Source: Lachnospiraceae bacterium UBA3814 (GTDB taxonomy: Bacteria > Bacillota > Clostridia > Lachnospirales > Lachnospiraceae). Taken from it: a stretch of 12,448 nucleotides of DNA. Below, piece after piece: positions 1-7,801 of the stretch. A program made the translations under genes and the position numbers. The notes beneath the pieces are model-generated. The model was not told the DNA's origin. It ran no database searches and worked only from the letters and a program-made list of their open reading frames with translations. The stretch spans positions 11,697 to 24,144 of the forward strand of contig DFEA01000035.1 in assembly GCA_002368575.1 (NCBI GenBank), given 5' to 3'. Each line of letters begins with the position of its first letter. Position 1 is the first letter of the stretch.

Positions 1-1635
1 GCGGACGCCGGGGAGATAGCTGCCGAACTCGAAAGCAGGAAGCAGGCAGGCAAAAAGAGTAAACAGGCACAGATCGGGCAGGAAGGGAACAGACCGATCA
101 CCGACGGGGATTATGACAGGGAATTGGCTGTCAGGTGTGTCAACGGAACCTTCGTCGGAAAGAAGAAGGAGAACGTCATTTCCTATAAAGGCATTCCCTT
201 TGTCGGGGAACAGCCTGTGGGAGACTTACGCTGGAAGGCGCCGGTGGATGCTGGCCCGAAGGAAGGCGTCTATGAGGCATACAGCTATGGGAAGGCCCCC
301 GTTCAGTCGCCGGGAGATCCCTCTATTGCAAATGGTACGAGCGAGGACTGCCTGTACTTAAACATCTGGAAGTCTGACGGGACATCGGCTGAGAAGAAGC
401 CGGTCATCGTGTGGATCTACGGCGGCGGCTGGGAGGTAGGCGGAACGACCGACCCGCAGTACGATTGCCATAATCTCGTGAAGGAGAACCCGGATGTCAT
501 TTTCGTTACCGTCTCCTACAGAGTCAGCTTCTTCGGCTTCCTGCATCTGTCCCATCTGCCCGATGGTAAGGACTATGCGGATGCGGCGAATCTGGGACTG
601 ATGGATCAGCTGATGGGACTTAAGTGGGTGCATGAGAATATTGCGGGCTTCGGCGGCGACCCCGATAACGTGACCATCTGGGGCGAATCTGCCGGCGGCG
701 CAAGCGTATCTCTGCTTCCGCTCGTCAAAGGCTCGCATGAGTATTTCAGGCGTGTCATCACTCAGAGCGGCGCTCCCGCACAGACCCGGAGCACGGAGCA
801 GGCCATCGCGATCACAAACAGGGTGATGGAGGAGCTCGGCTGCAAGACCGTCGCCGACCTGCTGAAGGTCAGTGCCGAGAAGTTTACGGATGTATGGACG
901 CGTCTTTACGGGTTTTATCAGGTGCTTGGCATACGCACCTTCCCGGAGAGGGATGGCAGCTTCCTTCCGCTTGATCCATGGGAGGCATACGCGAACGGAG
1001 CGGCGAAGGACATAGAGTTCCTTCAGGGCTGCAACAAGGATGAAATGAATACCTTCCTTGGAGCCACCGGGGTGGATGTCTGGAATAAGTGGGCAGGTGA
1101 GCGCAAGGCAGAGAAGCTGACTCAGTTAACGGATAAGGAGAAGGAGCTGGTAGAAAGCTACTGTGGAGATATCAAAGGAGAAAGCTATGAGCCTACCGTC
1201 CGTCTGTTCAGCCAGATCATGTTCATCGCGCCTCAGATCAGGCTGTCGGAGGAGCAGGCTAAAGCAGGCGGTAAGTCCTACACCTATTACTACACGGTGG
1301 AATCCTCCGTGCCGTTGATAAAGGCCGGCCATGCGTCGGAGCTTTCGATAGTATTCAATCATCCGGAGATGAACGAATTCACGGGAAGGACGATCGACGA
1401 GAACTTCGCAAAAACCATGCGAAGGATGTGGATACAGTTCGCAAAGACCGGTGATCCGTCGCTTACCGCGGAGCTCTCCCCCGACGGAAGGGCGCATGAG
1501 TGGCCGCTTTACAAGCCTGATGACAGACAGGTAATGGTCTTGAATGAGCAGGATATCCACCCGGAAAAGGAGTCTTCCTTGAAGATAGTTGATTGGGAGA
1601 GATCCTATTTCCTGACAAATTATTATATGCCTTAA
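1..1635 (+). CDS. Type-B carboxylesterase, 5' end cut by window edge, catalytically intact
   Basis: This alpha/beta-hydrolase should cleave carboxylic esters; the true substrate is unknown. The frame is open from base 1 to the TAA at 1633-1635 (544 visible residues). A TTG at 124 is therefore not the start, because 41 in-frame codons precede it. They encode a charged linker ending in N-R-P-I-T-D-G-D-Y, which matches N-Q-P-I-T-G-E-Y in the next gene. The missing N-terminus therefore probably carries a similar membrane domain (inference). Numbering from base 1, I see the family signature SEDCLYLNIW, an oxyanion-hole YGGGW, the nucleophile elbow G-E-S-A-G-G with Ser230, the acid Glu348 in NKDEM, and His444 in GHASEL. 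The triad is complete. It ends 23 bases before a paralogue. The family also includes para-nitrobenzyl esterases and cholinesterases. The family call is firm; the biological role is open. Confidence 0.93.
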   Translation, partial: ADAGEIAAELESRKQAGKKSKQAQIGQEGNRPITDGDYDRELAVRCVNGTFVGKKKENVISYKGIPFVGEQPVGDLRWKAPVDAGPKEGVYEAYSYGKAPVQSPGDPSIANGTSEDCLYLNIWKSDGTSAEKKPVIVWIYGGGWEVGGTTDPQYDCHNLVKENPDVIFVTVSYRVSFFGFLHLSHLPDGKDYADAANLGLMDQLMGLKWVHENIAGFGGDPDNVTIWGESAGGASVSLLPLVKGSHEYFRRVITQSGAPAQTRSTEQAIAITNRVMEELGCKTVADLLKVSAEKFTDVWTRLYGFYQVLGIRTFPERDGSFLPLDPWEAYANGAAKDIEFLQGCNKDEMNTFLGATGVDVWNKWAGERKAEKLTQLTDKEKELVESYCGDIKGESYEPTVRLFSQIMFIAPQIRLSEEQAKAGGKSYTYYYTVESSVPLIKAGHASELSIVFNHPEMNEFTGRTIDENFAKTMRRMWIQFAKTGDPSLTAELSPDGRAHEWPLYKPDDRQVMVLNEQDIHPEKESSLKIVDWERSYFLTNYYMP

Positions 1636-1658
1636 GAAAAGTTAAAGGACAGATAAAA

Positions 1659-3635
1659 ATGAAAAAGCTATTCACGATCGATGATTTTATGGTCGCCCTC
1701 ATTGCGGCACTGGGTTACGGCTTCGGTGAAACGATCGCGAGTCTTTCCGGCTGGTCGGTTCTGATGTGTACCGTGGCCTGCTTTGCTTTGGGCATGGCCT
1801 CGGAGGAGATCATAAGCAAAATTGTTTTCAGTAAAGCTGTCCAGAATAATCCGAGGATAAAGGTGTTCACTTTTACAGCGATCATCCTTGTTTTTCTGGC
1901 CGGCCAGTATATTTCGATCCGCTGGATGGGTGTGTCCATGCTGGAATACCTGCAGGAGGAGTTCGCGTTTGTCGTAGTACTTCCCGTTCTCGGCTTTATC
2001 GTGAACCTGCTTATCCGCCTGTATCAAATCCGAAAGATCCGCAGTCGTTATGAGGACGGGGGCGAGGGCTTTGTATTTGATCTGAAAAAAGAGGACATTG
2101 AGGAGACAAACAGACAAAACCAGCCCATCACCGGAGAATATGACACTGATTGCGCGGTAAAGACAAAAAACGGCATCTATGTCGGGGAAAAATACGGGAA
2201 GTTTGTTGCATATTTGGGAATTCCCTACGCAAAGCCGCCGGTTGGCGGGCTGAGATGGAAAGCTCCTGAACCGCTTCCCGCGTCGGACGCCGTATTTGAA
2301 GCAAAAAATCTGGGAGCCTCGGCCATACAGGTCGAGCACAGTGGTTCGATCGTAAAGCATCACAGACAGAGCGAGGACTGCCTGACACTGAATATCGGTG
2401 TCGGGGGAGAAAAAACGGAAACCCTCAAACCGGTGCTGGTGCTGTTCCACCATGGCGATCTCACCTTCGGCGGCTCTGCAGATCCCCTTTTATACGGCGG
2501 AAATTTTGGAGAGAAGCATCCGGACACTGTCTTCGTGAGCTTTAATTTTCGCCTGGGTATTTTCGGCTTTATCGATTTTTCAGAGATCCCCGGAGGGGAG
2601 TCCTGCCCGGACACCTTAAATCTCGGACTGCTCGATCAGATCGCGGCATTAAAATGGATAAAAGAAAATATAAAGGCCTTTGGGGGTGATCCTGAACGGA
2701 TCACTGTAATGGGCTCTGAGGCCGGCGCGACCTCCATATTTATGCTTGCGGTAAGTGATGAGGCAAAGGGCCTGTTCCAGAGAGCGATCATAGTCAGCGG
2801 AAGCCCCGCCTACGTCTATAACACGCCGGAGGCATCCAGAGCCCTGACAAAGAGTCTGTTAAAGGAAACGCGGACCGAAACCATGGAAGAGCTTATGGCG
2901 CTTGACACAGATACCCTGAAGGATGCGTCGCAGAGGCTTTGGAAGAATATGTGCGCGCCGGTCTGTGACGGGAAACTGATCCCTGAAAACGTGTATCAGG
3001 CCCTCAAGGATGGAAAAGCTTCAGGCATTGAGTTCATCATCGCCATTACCAGTGACGAGACCGATGTATACAGGTCCTTTATCGGGAATGAGAAGTGCAT
3101 TGGTGAGATATCCTCGACTATGGCTGACATACGAAGCTGTCTGAATGATACCGGCCTTAGCGCGGTACAGACATATCTTGAAGCACAGACAGCTTCATCG
3201 AGTGAGCTTGAAGCGCAGATGGAGCTTTTGGAGCAATGGCTTGCGCTTTCCATCTATAGAGCCGCGGTCAGGCTTAATGAGGCAGGGAATCGGGTTCATC
3301 TGATATACTGGGATGAAGCTCCGCTGATAGAGAATCTGGGCTCGGGTACGGTGGACGTGACGGCAGCTTTACTCGGAAACGATGAGGCCCTGCGGATGTA
3401 TGGCAACGTGCTGGATAAGGATCTGTCAGAAATCCTCCAGACTCTGCTGCATAAATTCTTAAACGGGGAGAGTCTTAAGCTGTATACAAATGAGATCAAG
3501 GGCGTCGATGCCTTTGACTGGAAAAAGTTTCCCCGGGCGCTCATCGTTTCGGACGGGAAACTGCAATGCGATAAAATAGAAGACAGGATCACCGAGATAA
3601 AGGAGCTGTTGAACGATGACGCCTATAAAAGCTGA
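1659..3635 (+). CDS. Membrane-anchored carboxylesterase-like protein lacking the catalytic serine (probable pseudo-esterase)
   Basis: The protein has 658 residues. The ATG at 1659 is chosen because AAAGGA lies 9 bases upstream; the frame also has a TTG at 1593, but that overlaps the previous gene and has no ribosome site. Residues about 10-28, 31-47, 69-86 and 102-121 form four hydrophobic segments. Basic residues after the second (54-68) and fourth (120-130) suggest N-in/C-in topology, which would put the esterase domain in the cytoplasm. The type-B esterase domain runs from about 158 to 640, with SEDCLTLNI and the FGGDPERITV block. However, the elbow reads G-S-E-A-G (352-356), so Glu354 occupies the nucleophile position. 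The oxyanion YGGG is HHGD (264-267), and the His region (about 560-572) has no histidine. Only the acid, Glu467, remains. The reading frame is intact, so it is not a decayed pseudogene. A binding, scaffolding or regulatory role is inferred. Confidence 0.88.
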   Translation: MKKLFTIDDFMVALIAALGYGFGETIASLSGWSVLMCTVACFALGMASEEIISKIVFSKAVQNNPRIKVFTFTAIILVFLAGQYISIRWMGVSMLEYLQEEFAFVVVLPVLGFIVNLLIRLYQIRKIRSRYEDGGEGFVFDLKKEDIEETNRQNQPITGEYDTDCAVKTKNGIYVGEKYGKFVAYLGIPYAKPPVGGLRWKAPEPLPASDAVFEAKNLGASAIQVEHSGSIVKHHRQSEDCLTLNIGVGGEKTETLKPVLVLFHHGDLTFGGSADPLLYGGNFGEKHPDTVFVSFNFRLGIFGFIDFSEIPGGESCPDTLNLGLLDQIAALKWIKENIKAFGGDPERITVMGSEAGATSIFMLAVSDEAKGLFQRAIIVSGSPAYVYNTPEASRALTKSLLKETRTETMEELMALDTDTLKDASQRLWKNMCAPVCDGKLIPENVYQALKDGKASGIEFIIAITSDETDVYRSFIGNEKCIGEISSTMADIRSCLNDTGLSAVQTYLEAQTASSSELEAQMELLEQWLALSIYRAAVRLNEAGNRVHLIYWDEAPLIENLGSGTVDVTAALLGNDEALRMYGNVLDKDLSEILQTLLHKFLNGESLKLYTNEIKGVDAFDWKKFPRALIVSDGKLQCDKIEDRITEIKELLNDDAYKS

Positions 3636-3714
3636 AAAGCAGCATAATGTTCAGGTAAAACAGTCAGTCTCAGGCCGGAGAGGTCTGTGAGAATGTATCA
3701 GAAGGCGGGATATT

Positions 3715-4809
3715 ATGATAAGGAAGGGATCTGACAGCCTGAGCGGCACCGGCAGGACAGCTTTGCTTATTCTGGCAGCACTGATAATGGGATTTATACT
3801 GTCGGGCTGCAAAGGAGAGGATGAGGAGGCGGCGGAGCTTCCGGAGGAGGAGTCTCTTGTCACCATAGGCTTTTCACAGATAGGCTCGGAATCGGACTGG
3901 AGAATGGCCAGTACAAAATCGGTGCAGGATGCCTTTCTGGCAGAGGACGGCTATTCGCTCATCTTTAACGACGGACAGCAGAAGCAGGAGAACCAGATCA
4001 AGGCCATAAGAGAATTCATCGATCAGGACGTGGATTACATACTTCTTGATCCCTGCGTGGAGACGGGCTGGGATTCGGCCCTGCTTGAGGCAAAGGAAGC
4101 GGGCATCCCGGTTATCGTCTATGACAGGGAGGTAAAGGTGTCCGATGAGAGCCTGTATACCGCGTGGATGGGTTCGGATTTCTATCTCGAGGGTCAGAGA
4201 GCCTGCAAATGGCTTTATGAATATCTGAAAAGGATAAAGCATTCCGGTGAAGTGAATATAGTTGATATTCAGGGAACTCTGGGCTCAAGCGCCCAGATGG
4301 GAAGGACGAAGGCCCTGGAGGACGCGGTAAGGGAGTATCCGGGATGGAACCTGCTTGACCAGGCGACAGGCGAATTTACAACCTCTAAGGGAAAAGAGGT
4401 CATGGAGGACATGCTTATAAAGCATGGCGGAAATATAGATATCGTATACTGCGAAAACGATAATGAAGCCTACGGAGCCATAGAGGCCATCGAAAACGCG
4501 GGATACAGGATCGGACCGGATATAGGGGGATATGAGATGCTGATCATGTCCTTTGATTCCACAAGGGAGGGCTTAAGGCTTACCGAAGAGGAGAAGATAG
4601 CCGTAAATACCGAGTGCTCTCCGCTCTACGGCCCCAGGCTCAGGAGCATGATAGAGGCGCTCAGGGCAGGGAAGGAGGTCCCCTTCAAGACCTTTATAGA
4701 GGAGGGACAGTTTTCCGCGTTTACAGGTATCCGGGAGGTCAGTGCGGACGGCACGGACTATGCCGTGACCATCGTAAACGATGCCCTGATCGAAGAAAGA
4801 GAGTATTGA
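3715..4809 (+). CDS. YtfQ-like sugar-binding lipoprotein, probable sensor partner of the adjacent kinase
   Basis: This 364-residue protein has a signal peptide with a lipobox ending L-S-G-Cys32, so it should be an extracytoplasmic lipoprotein on the membrane. A short acidic linker (33-47) leads into a type-I periplasmic-binding fold. The segments VTIGFSQIGSES-D-WR (49-63) and DGQQKQENQIKA (86-97) are nearly identical, from memory, to E. coli YtfQ, the galactofuranose-binding protein. TGWDSALLEA, a lipobox-distal QGTLGSSAQ (186-194), GEFTTSKGKEVME and ENDNEAYGAI also follow that family. The stop is 1 base before the response-regulator start, and no transporter subunit is adjacent. This suggests it presents a sugar to the histidine kinase rather than serving import, as described for the XylFII-LytS/YesN xylose systems of clostridia. 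The ribosome site AAGG at 3702-3705 supports the ATG. It could alternatively be a second loading protein for the downstream importer. Confidence 0.9.
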   Translation: MIRKGSDSLSGTGRTALLILAALIMGFILSGCKGEDEEAAELPEEESLVTIGFSQIGSESDWRMASTKSVQDAFLAEDGYSLIFNDGQQKQENQIKAIREFIDQDVDYILLDPCVETGWDSALLEAKEAGIPVIVYDREVKVSDESLYTAWMGSDFYLEGQRACKWLYEYLKRIKHSGEVNIVDIQGTLGSSAQMGRTKALEDAVREYPGWNLLDQATGEFTTSKGKEVMEDMLIKHGGNIDIVYCENDNEAYGAIEAIENAGYRIGPDIGGYEMLIMSFDSTREGLRLTEEEKIAVNTECSPLYGPRLRSMIEALRAGKEVPFKTFIEEGQFSAFTGIREVSADGTDYAVTIVNDALIEEREY

Positions 4810-4810
4810 T

Positions 4811-6019
4811 ATGATAAAGCTGTTTTTGGTTGAAGATGAGGCTGTCATGCGGGAGGGGATCAAGCGGCGGATCGACTGGAGCGCGGAAGGGATAGAATTT
4901 GCCGGAGACGCCCGGGACGGAGAGCTTGCCCTTCCCATGATCCTTGAAAAAAAGCCCGATATCGTGATCACTGACATCAAAATGCCCTTCATGGACGGGC
5001 TTAAGCTTTCGGAGCATATAAGGGAGGCGCTCCCGGACACGAAGATAATCATCCTTTCCGGCTACGACGATTTCAGCTACGCAAAGGAGGGGATAAGGCT
5101 CGGGGTTACCGAATACCTTTTAAAGCCCATAACACCCGCGGCTCTTCTGAAATCGATCCATGAGGTCATGGAAAAGATAGAACAGGAGAGGAAGGAAAAG
5201 GAAGAGCGTTCCTTAAGGAGCGCGGAGGAATATGAGAAGAAGGAAAAAGAGGCTGTAAGGCTCTTTTCCGAGCTTGCAAAGCAGTTTCTTGACAGGCCCG
5301 GATCAGGCCCGGAGAGCCATGACAGGGATACGTCCTTTGTAAATATGGACATAAGCAAGGCCGGCGAGGTATCAGGAAAGGAGCTGGAGAGCTTTCTCAG
5401 GACCGGCACACAGGACGGGGCCCGGGCCATGATCGACTCTGTTTTTGATTCCATAGGGGATCAGAACTCCCGTTCGCTTATTTTTCTGAATTATCTGACA
5501 ATGGATCTTTATTTTACCATGGTCAGGTTCCTTAAGGAGATCGGTGAAAATGTATCTGAAATAAACAGTAAATGCGGAGACATAAATGATATCATACGCG
5601 ACATGACAGGGACGGAGGACGCAAAAAGATACCTGTCCGAATACCTTTCCGCGGTCATAAGCGCAAGGGATAACGGCTCCGCAAGGAAATACGGCAGGAT
5701 CTTAAGAGACGCGGCTGTTTATATAGACGAGCACTATGCGGATGAGGACATTTCACTCAATACCCTGGCAGAGCTTGCAAATATCAGCCCCAACCATTTT
5801 TCCGCGATCTTTTCTCAGGAAATGGGAGTTACCTTCATAGAGTACCTGATAAACAAAAGAATGGACAAGGCAAAGGAGCTTCTTATGACCACGGACATGA
5901 AGAGCTTTGAGATAGCCTATGCCGTAGGCTATAAGGATCCTCACTACTTCAGCTCTACCTTTAAAAAGACACAGGGAATGACGACGAAGGAGTTCCGTGC
6001 AAGAGGGAGGGAAGGGTGA
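4811..6019 (+). CDS. YesN-type response regulator (REC + AraC-family DNA-binding domain)
   Basis: This cytoplasmic transcription factor has 402 residues. The N-terminal receiver domain (1-118) shows the acidic pair Glu8/Asp9, the phospho-acceptor Asp55 in VITDIKMP, Ser83 in ILSGYDD and Lys105 in EYLLKP. A strongly charged helical stretch (about 116-155, rich in Lys/Glu) is probably a coiled coil. A middle region to about 295 has no motif I recognise. The C-terminal AraC domain (about 296-398) has the two helix-turn-helix units, with LAELANISPNHFSAIFSQE and then FEIAYAVGYKDPHYFSSTFK. The start follows the previous stop by 1 base, and its own stop overlaps the kinase start, so the three genes are translationally coupled. 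It is expected to activate sugar-uptake genes when phosphorylated by the adjacent kinase. The obvious candidate target is the promoter region before the binding-protein gene at 7802 (inference). Confidence 0.95.
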   Translation: MIKLFLVEDEAVMREGIKRRIDWSAEGIEFAGDARDGELALPMILEKKPDIVITDIKMPFMDGLKLSEHIREALPDTKIIILSGYDDFSYAKEGIRLGVTEYLLKPITPAALLKSIHEVMEKIEQERKEKEERSLRSAEEYEKKEKEAVRLFSELAKQFLDRPGSGPESHDRDTSFVNMDISKAGEVSGKELESFLRTGTQDGARAMIDSVFDSIGDQNSRSLIFLNYLTMDLYFTMVRFLKEIGENVSEINSKCGDINDIIRDMTGTEDAKRYLSEYLSAVISARDNGSARKYGRILRDAAVYIDEHYADEDISLNTLAELANISPNHFSAIFSQEMGVTFIEYLINKRMDKAKELLMTTDMKSFEIAYAVGYKDPHYFSSTFKKTQGMTTKEFRARGREG

Positions 6020-7560
6020 AAAAGACATTATCCTTTAAGACCATGTCCATAAGAAGAAAGCTTGCCCTTTTGAGCACGGCCATCATCCTTCCGTTTATCA
6101 GCATTACCATTCTGTTTATCTTCAATCTTAACAGGCTTGCCGCCTCCTACGATCTGATCGTTAAAAATATAACAAATGCCAATGAGTATAATACCGTGTT
6201 CAAGGAAAAGATGGATGCCGTAATGTATCAGATGGTGGCAAGATCCTTAAGCAAGGAGGAGGTAGAGGAGGAGCTGTCCATGGAAAACCCCGATAAGCTC
6301 ATAGAGAATGCCGGGGAGGATTTTTCAAGGATGCGGGAGCTTACCGGGTCCGGAGAGGCAAAGGGAAGGATAGACAGCATACTTAAGCTTTTAAACACCC
6401 TAAAGCGGCGGGCTGAGGAGATAAACAGCACCGTAAAGATATCGGGCCATTATGATGAGAACATGATGAGGTTAGATACCGATATACGCATCATTACGGA
6501 GCTGATACAGGAAAGGATCTCCGAATATATCTATTACGAATCCTCCGGCATGGAGAAGACCAGGCTTGAGATAGACAGGCAGAGATATTTCATATCCAAT
6601 TTTGCCATAGCTACCCTTGTGGCGATCACCATACTTACGATCTATCTTTCGGTGCTCATCTCGGGAAGCATAACCGCTCCCATAGACGAGCTGTGCCGGG
6701 TCACCGAGGAGGTAAAGAACGGAAACTTTGAGGCAAGGGCCGGGCTTGAATCGGGGGCGGAGCTTATAGAGCTGGGAAATTCCCTTAACTCCATGGCGTC
6801 ACAGCTGGGGACGCTTGTGGATAATATAAAGAAGGAGCAGATCAACTCAAGGAACCTTGAGCTGAGGCTTCTGCAGGCTCAGATAAATCCCCATTTTCTC
6901 TACAATACCCTGGATAATATCCTGTGGCTTTCGGAGGACGACAGAAAGGAGGACGTGGCCTCGCTCGTGACCTCTCTTTCAAGGTTCTTCAGGACGACTC
7001 TTTCGGGAGGCAGGGATTATGTCCCGATAAGAGACGAGATATCGCATATCGAGGCTTACCTTGAGATTCAGCAGTTCCGTTACAGGGACATCATGGATTA
7101 TGAGATAAGCATACCGGAAAAATATATGGATTATTCCATTATTAAGATGACACTTCAGCCGGTGGTGGAAAACGCGCTTTATCACGGGCTTAAGAACAAG
7201 CGCGGGAAGGGAACGATAAGGATAGGAGTATACGAGAGCACCTCTGAGCTTACAAAGAGCGCGGAGGGCGCGGATATCTTCCACGACATCTATAAGATAG
7301 AGGACGGGGGCTTTTATCAGCTCGTGCTTACGGTGACGGACGACGGCATCGGAATGAAGGAGGAGGAGCTTCTCAGGATAAGAAGGATCGCTGACTGCCT
7401 GGAAAAGCCCTCTATCAACAACTCGGGCTTCGGGATTTCCAACGTGGCAGAGAGGCTTAAGCTTAATTACGGCGTTAACTGCGGGCTTAGGTACGACAGC
7501 GAGTACGGGAAGGGGACCAGGGTGGAGATCCGCATACCGAGGATATTATATGAGGCCTGA
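6016..7560 (+). CDS. YesM-type membrane sensor histidine kinase
   Basis: This inner-membrane sensor kinase has 514 residues. The start is GTG in the 4-base overlap GTGA with the regulator stop, preceded by a GGGAGGG ribosome site. The first membrane helix is about 17-37. A roughly 155-residue extracytoplasmic region follows (about 38-193, mostly polar and apparently helical), then the second helix (194-216). A HAMP linker spans about 215-270. The His_kinase domain has the phospho-acceptor His293 in the Q-I-N-P-H-F-L-Y-N-T motif. The ATPase part shows the N box QPVVENALYHG (381-391), DDGIGM (442-447), GFGISNVAERL (471-481) and GKGTRVEI. All expected catalytic motifs are present. The outer domain has no Cache-like motif that I can name. 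A helical sensor is compatible with docking a sugar-loaded binding protein such as the one at 3715 (inference). The partner regulator is the gene just upstream. Confidence 0.95.
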   Translation: MKKTLSFKTMSIRRKLALLSTAIILPFISITILFIFNLNRLAASYDLIVKNITNANEYNTVFKEKMDAVMYQMVARSLSKEEVEEELSMENPDKLIENAGEDFSRMRELTGSGEAKGRIDSILKLLNTLKRRAEEINSTVKISGHYDENMMRLDTDIRIITELIQERISEYIYYESSGMEKTRLEIDRQRYFISNFAIATLVAITILTIYLSVLISGSITAPIDELCRVTEEVKNGNFEARAGLESGAELIELGNSLNSMASQLGTLVDNIKKEQINSRNLELRLLQAQINPHFLYNTLDNILWLSEDDRKEDVASLVTSLSRFFRTTLSGGRDYVPIRDEISHIEAYLEIQQFRYRDIMDYEISIPEKYMDYSIIKMTLQPVVENALYHGLKNKRGKGTIRIGVYESTSELTKSAEGADIFHDIYKIEDGGFYQLVLTVTDDGIGMKEEELLRIRRIADCLEKPSINNSGFGISNVAERLKLNYGVNCGLRYDSEYGKGTRVEIRIPRILYEA

Positions 7561-7599
7561 TGTAACAGCTCACCGAAGGGTGAACTGTTACGGCCTGAT
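7554..7599. repeat. 30-bp palindrome flanked by perfect 8-bp direct repeats
   Basis: A near-perfect palindrome occupies 7562-7591: 7 bp (GTAACAG/CTGTTAC), one C-A mismatch (7569/7584), then 5 bp (TCACC/GGTGA) and a GAAG loop. It is flanked exactly at both ends by GGCCTGAT (7554-7561 and 7592-7599). The left copy contains the kinase stop codon TGA. Removing the palindrome plus one copy would leave the kinase end unchanged, which is what a small inserted element with a target duplication would look like. No run of T follows on the + strand, so it is a poor intrinsic terminator there. A transcript-end hairpin protecting the upstream mRNA is the main alternative. Confidence 0.6.
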
Positions 7600-7801
7600 A
7601 AAAAAATCCACTTCTTTCATAAAAAAATCTATTTTTGTTCATATTCTATTCATATTTCGGTAAAAAACAGCACTTTTTTTTTAAATAATTCCATGGAGTT
7701 CTTTTCTTCTTCCGCCTAAAATGATACTCAGTTGAAGGTTCACTGAGGTAAGGGATCATACAGTTACTGAGGTGGACAGAGTAAAAAAGGAGGAAATGGA
7801 A
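7600..7801 (+). promoter_or_regulatory. AT-rich promoter and leader region of the importer operon
   Basis: This gene-free stretch separates the sensor genes from the importer. TTCAT occurs at 7616, 7638 and 7649, that is, 22 and 11 bases apart and thus on one helix face; TTCATATT is itself repeated at 7638 and 7649. A 9-T run lies at 7674-7682. Nearer the gene, TAAAAT (7717-7722) could be a -10 box, but its -35 is weak. TTGAAG (7732-7737) with GATCAT (7754-7759) is another weak candidate with 16-base spacing. ACTGAGGT is repeated at 7742 and 7766. The ribosome site AAGGAGG (7787-7793) sits 8 bases from the ATG at 7802. A promoter is expected here; its exact position is uncertain. Confidence 0.5.
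7727..7773 (+). promoter_or_regulatory. Leader inverted and direct repeats before the binding-protein gene
   Basis: CTCAGT (7727-7732) and ACTGAG (7742-7747) form a perfect 6-bp inverted repeat with a 9-base loop. ACTGAGGT (7742-7749) recurs directly at 7766-7773. CAGTT also occurs at both 7729 and 7761. The repeats overlap possible promoter boxes and end 14 bases before the ribosome site. They could be a regulator-binding site or a small mRNA hairpin. No known riboswitch structure is recognised. Confidence 0.35.

Noticed and set aside
124..1635. TTG at 124 as the start of the first esterase
   Set aside because: The frame is open back to base 1 and the preceding 41 codons align with the linker of the second esterase; no ribosome site precedes 124.
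1593..1658. Longer second esterase starting at TTG 1593
   Set aside because: It would overlap the first gene by 43 bases without a ribosome site, whereas ATG 1659 has AAAGGA at a good distance.
1126..2453. Long reverse-strand open frames inside the esterase genes
   Set aside because: They have no recognisable domains or ribosome sites and lie opposite well-supported genes, as expected of shadow frames.
1659..3635. Calling the second esterase a decayed pseudogene
   Set aside because: The frame is intact over 658 codons, fold blocks are kept, and it has its own ribosome site; only active-site residues are changed.
3636..3714. Separate promoter in the gap before the 3715 lipoprotein gene
   Set aside because: CATAAT at 3643-3648 resembles a -10 box but no acceptable -35 lies 16-18 bases upstream; cannot be supported.
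7661..7690. A-run and 9-T run as an intrinsic terminator for the kinase gene
   Set aside because: The possible stem is only A-T pairs around CAGCAC and would be unstable; no GC-rich stem precedes the T run.
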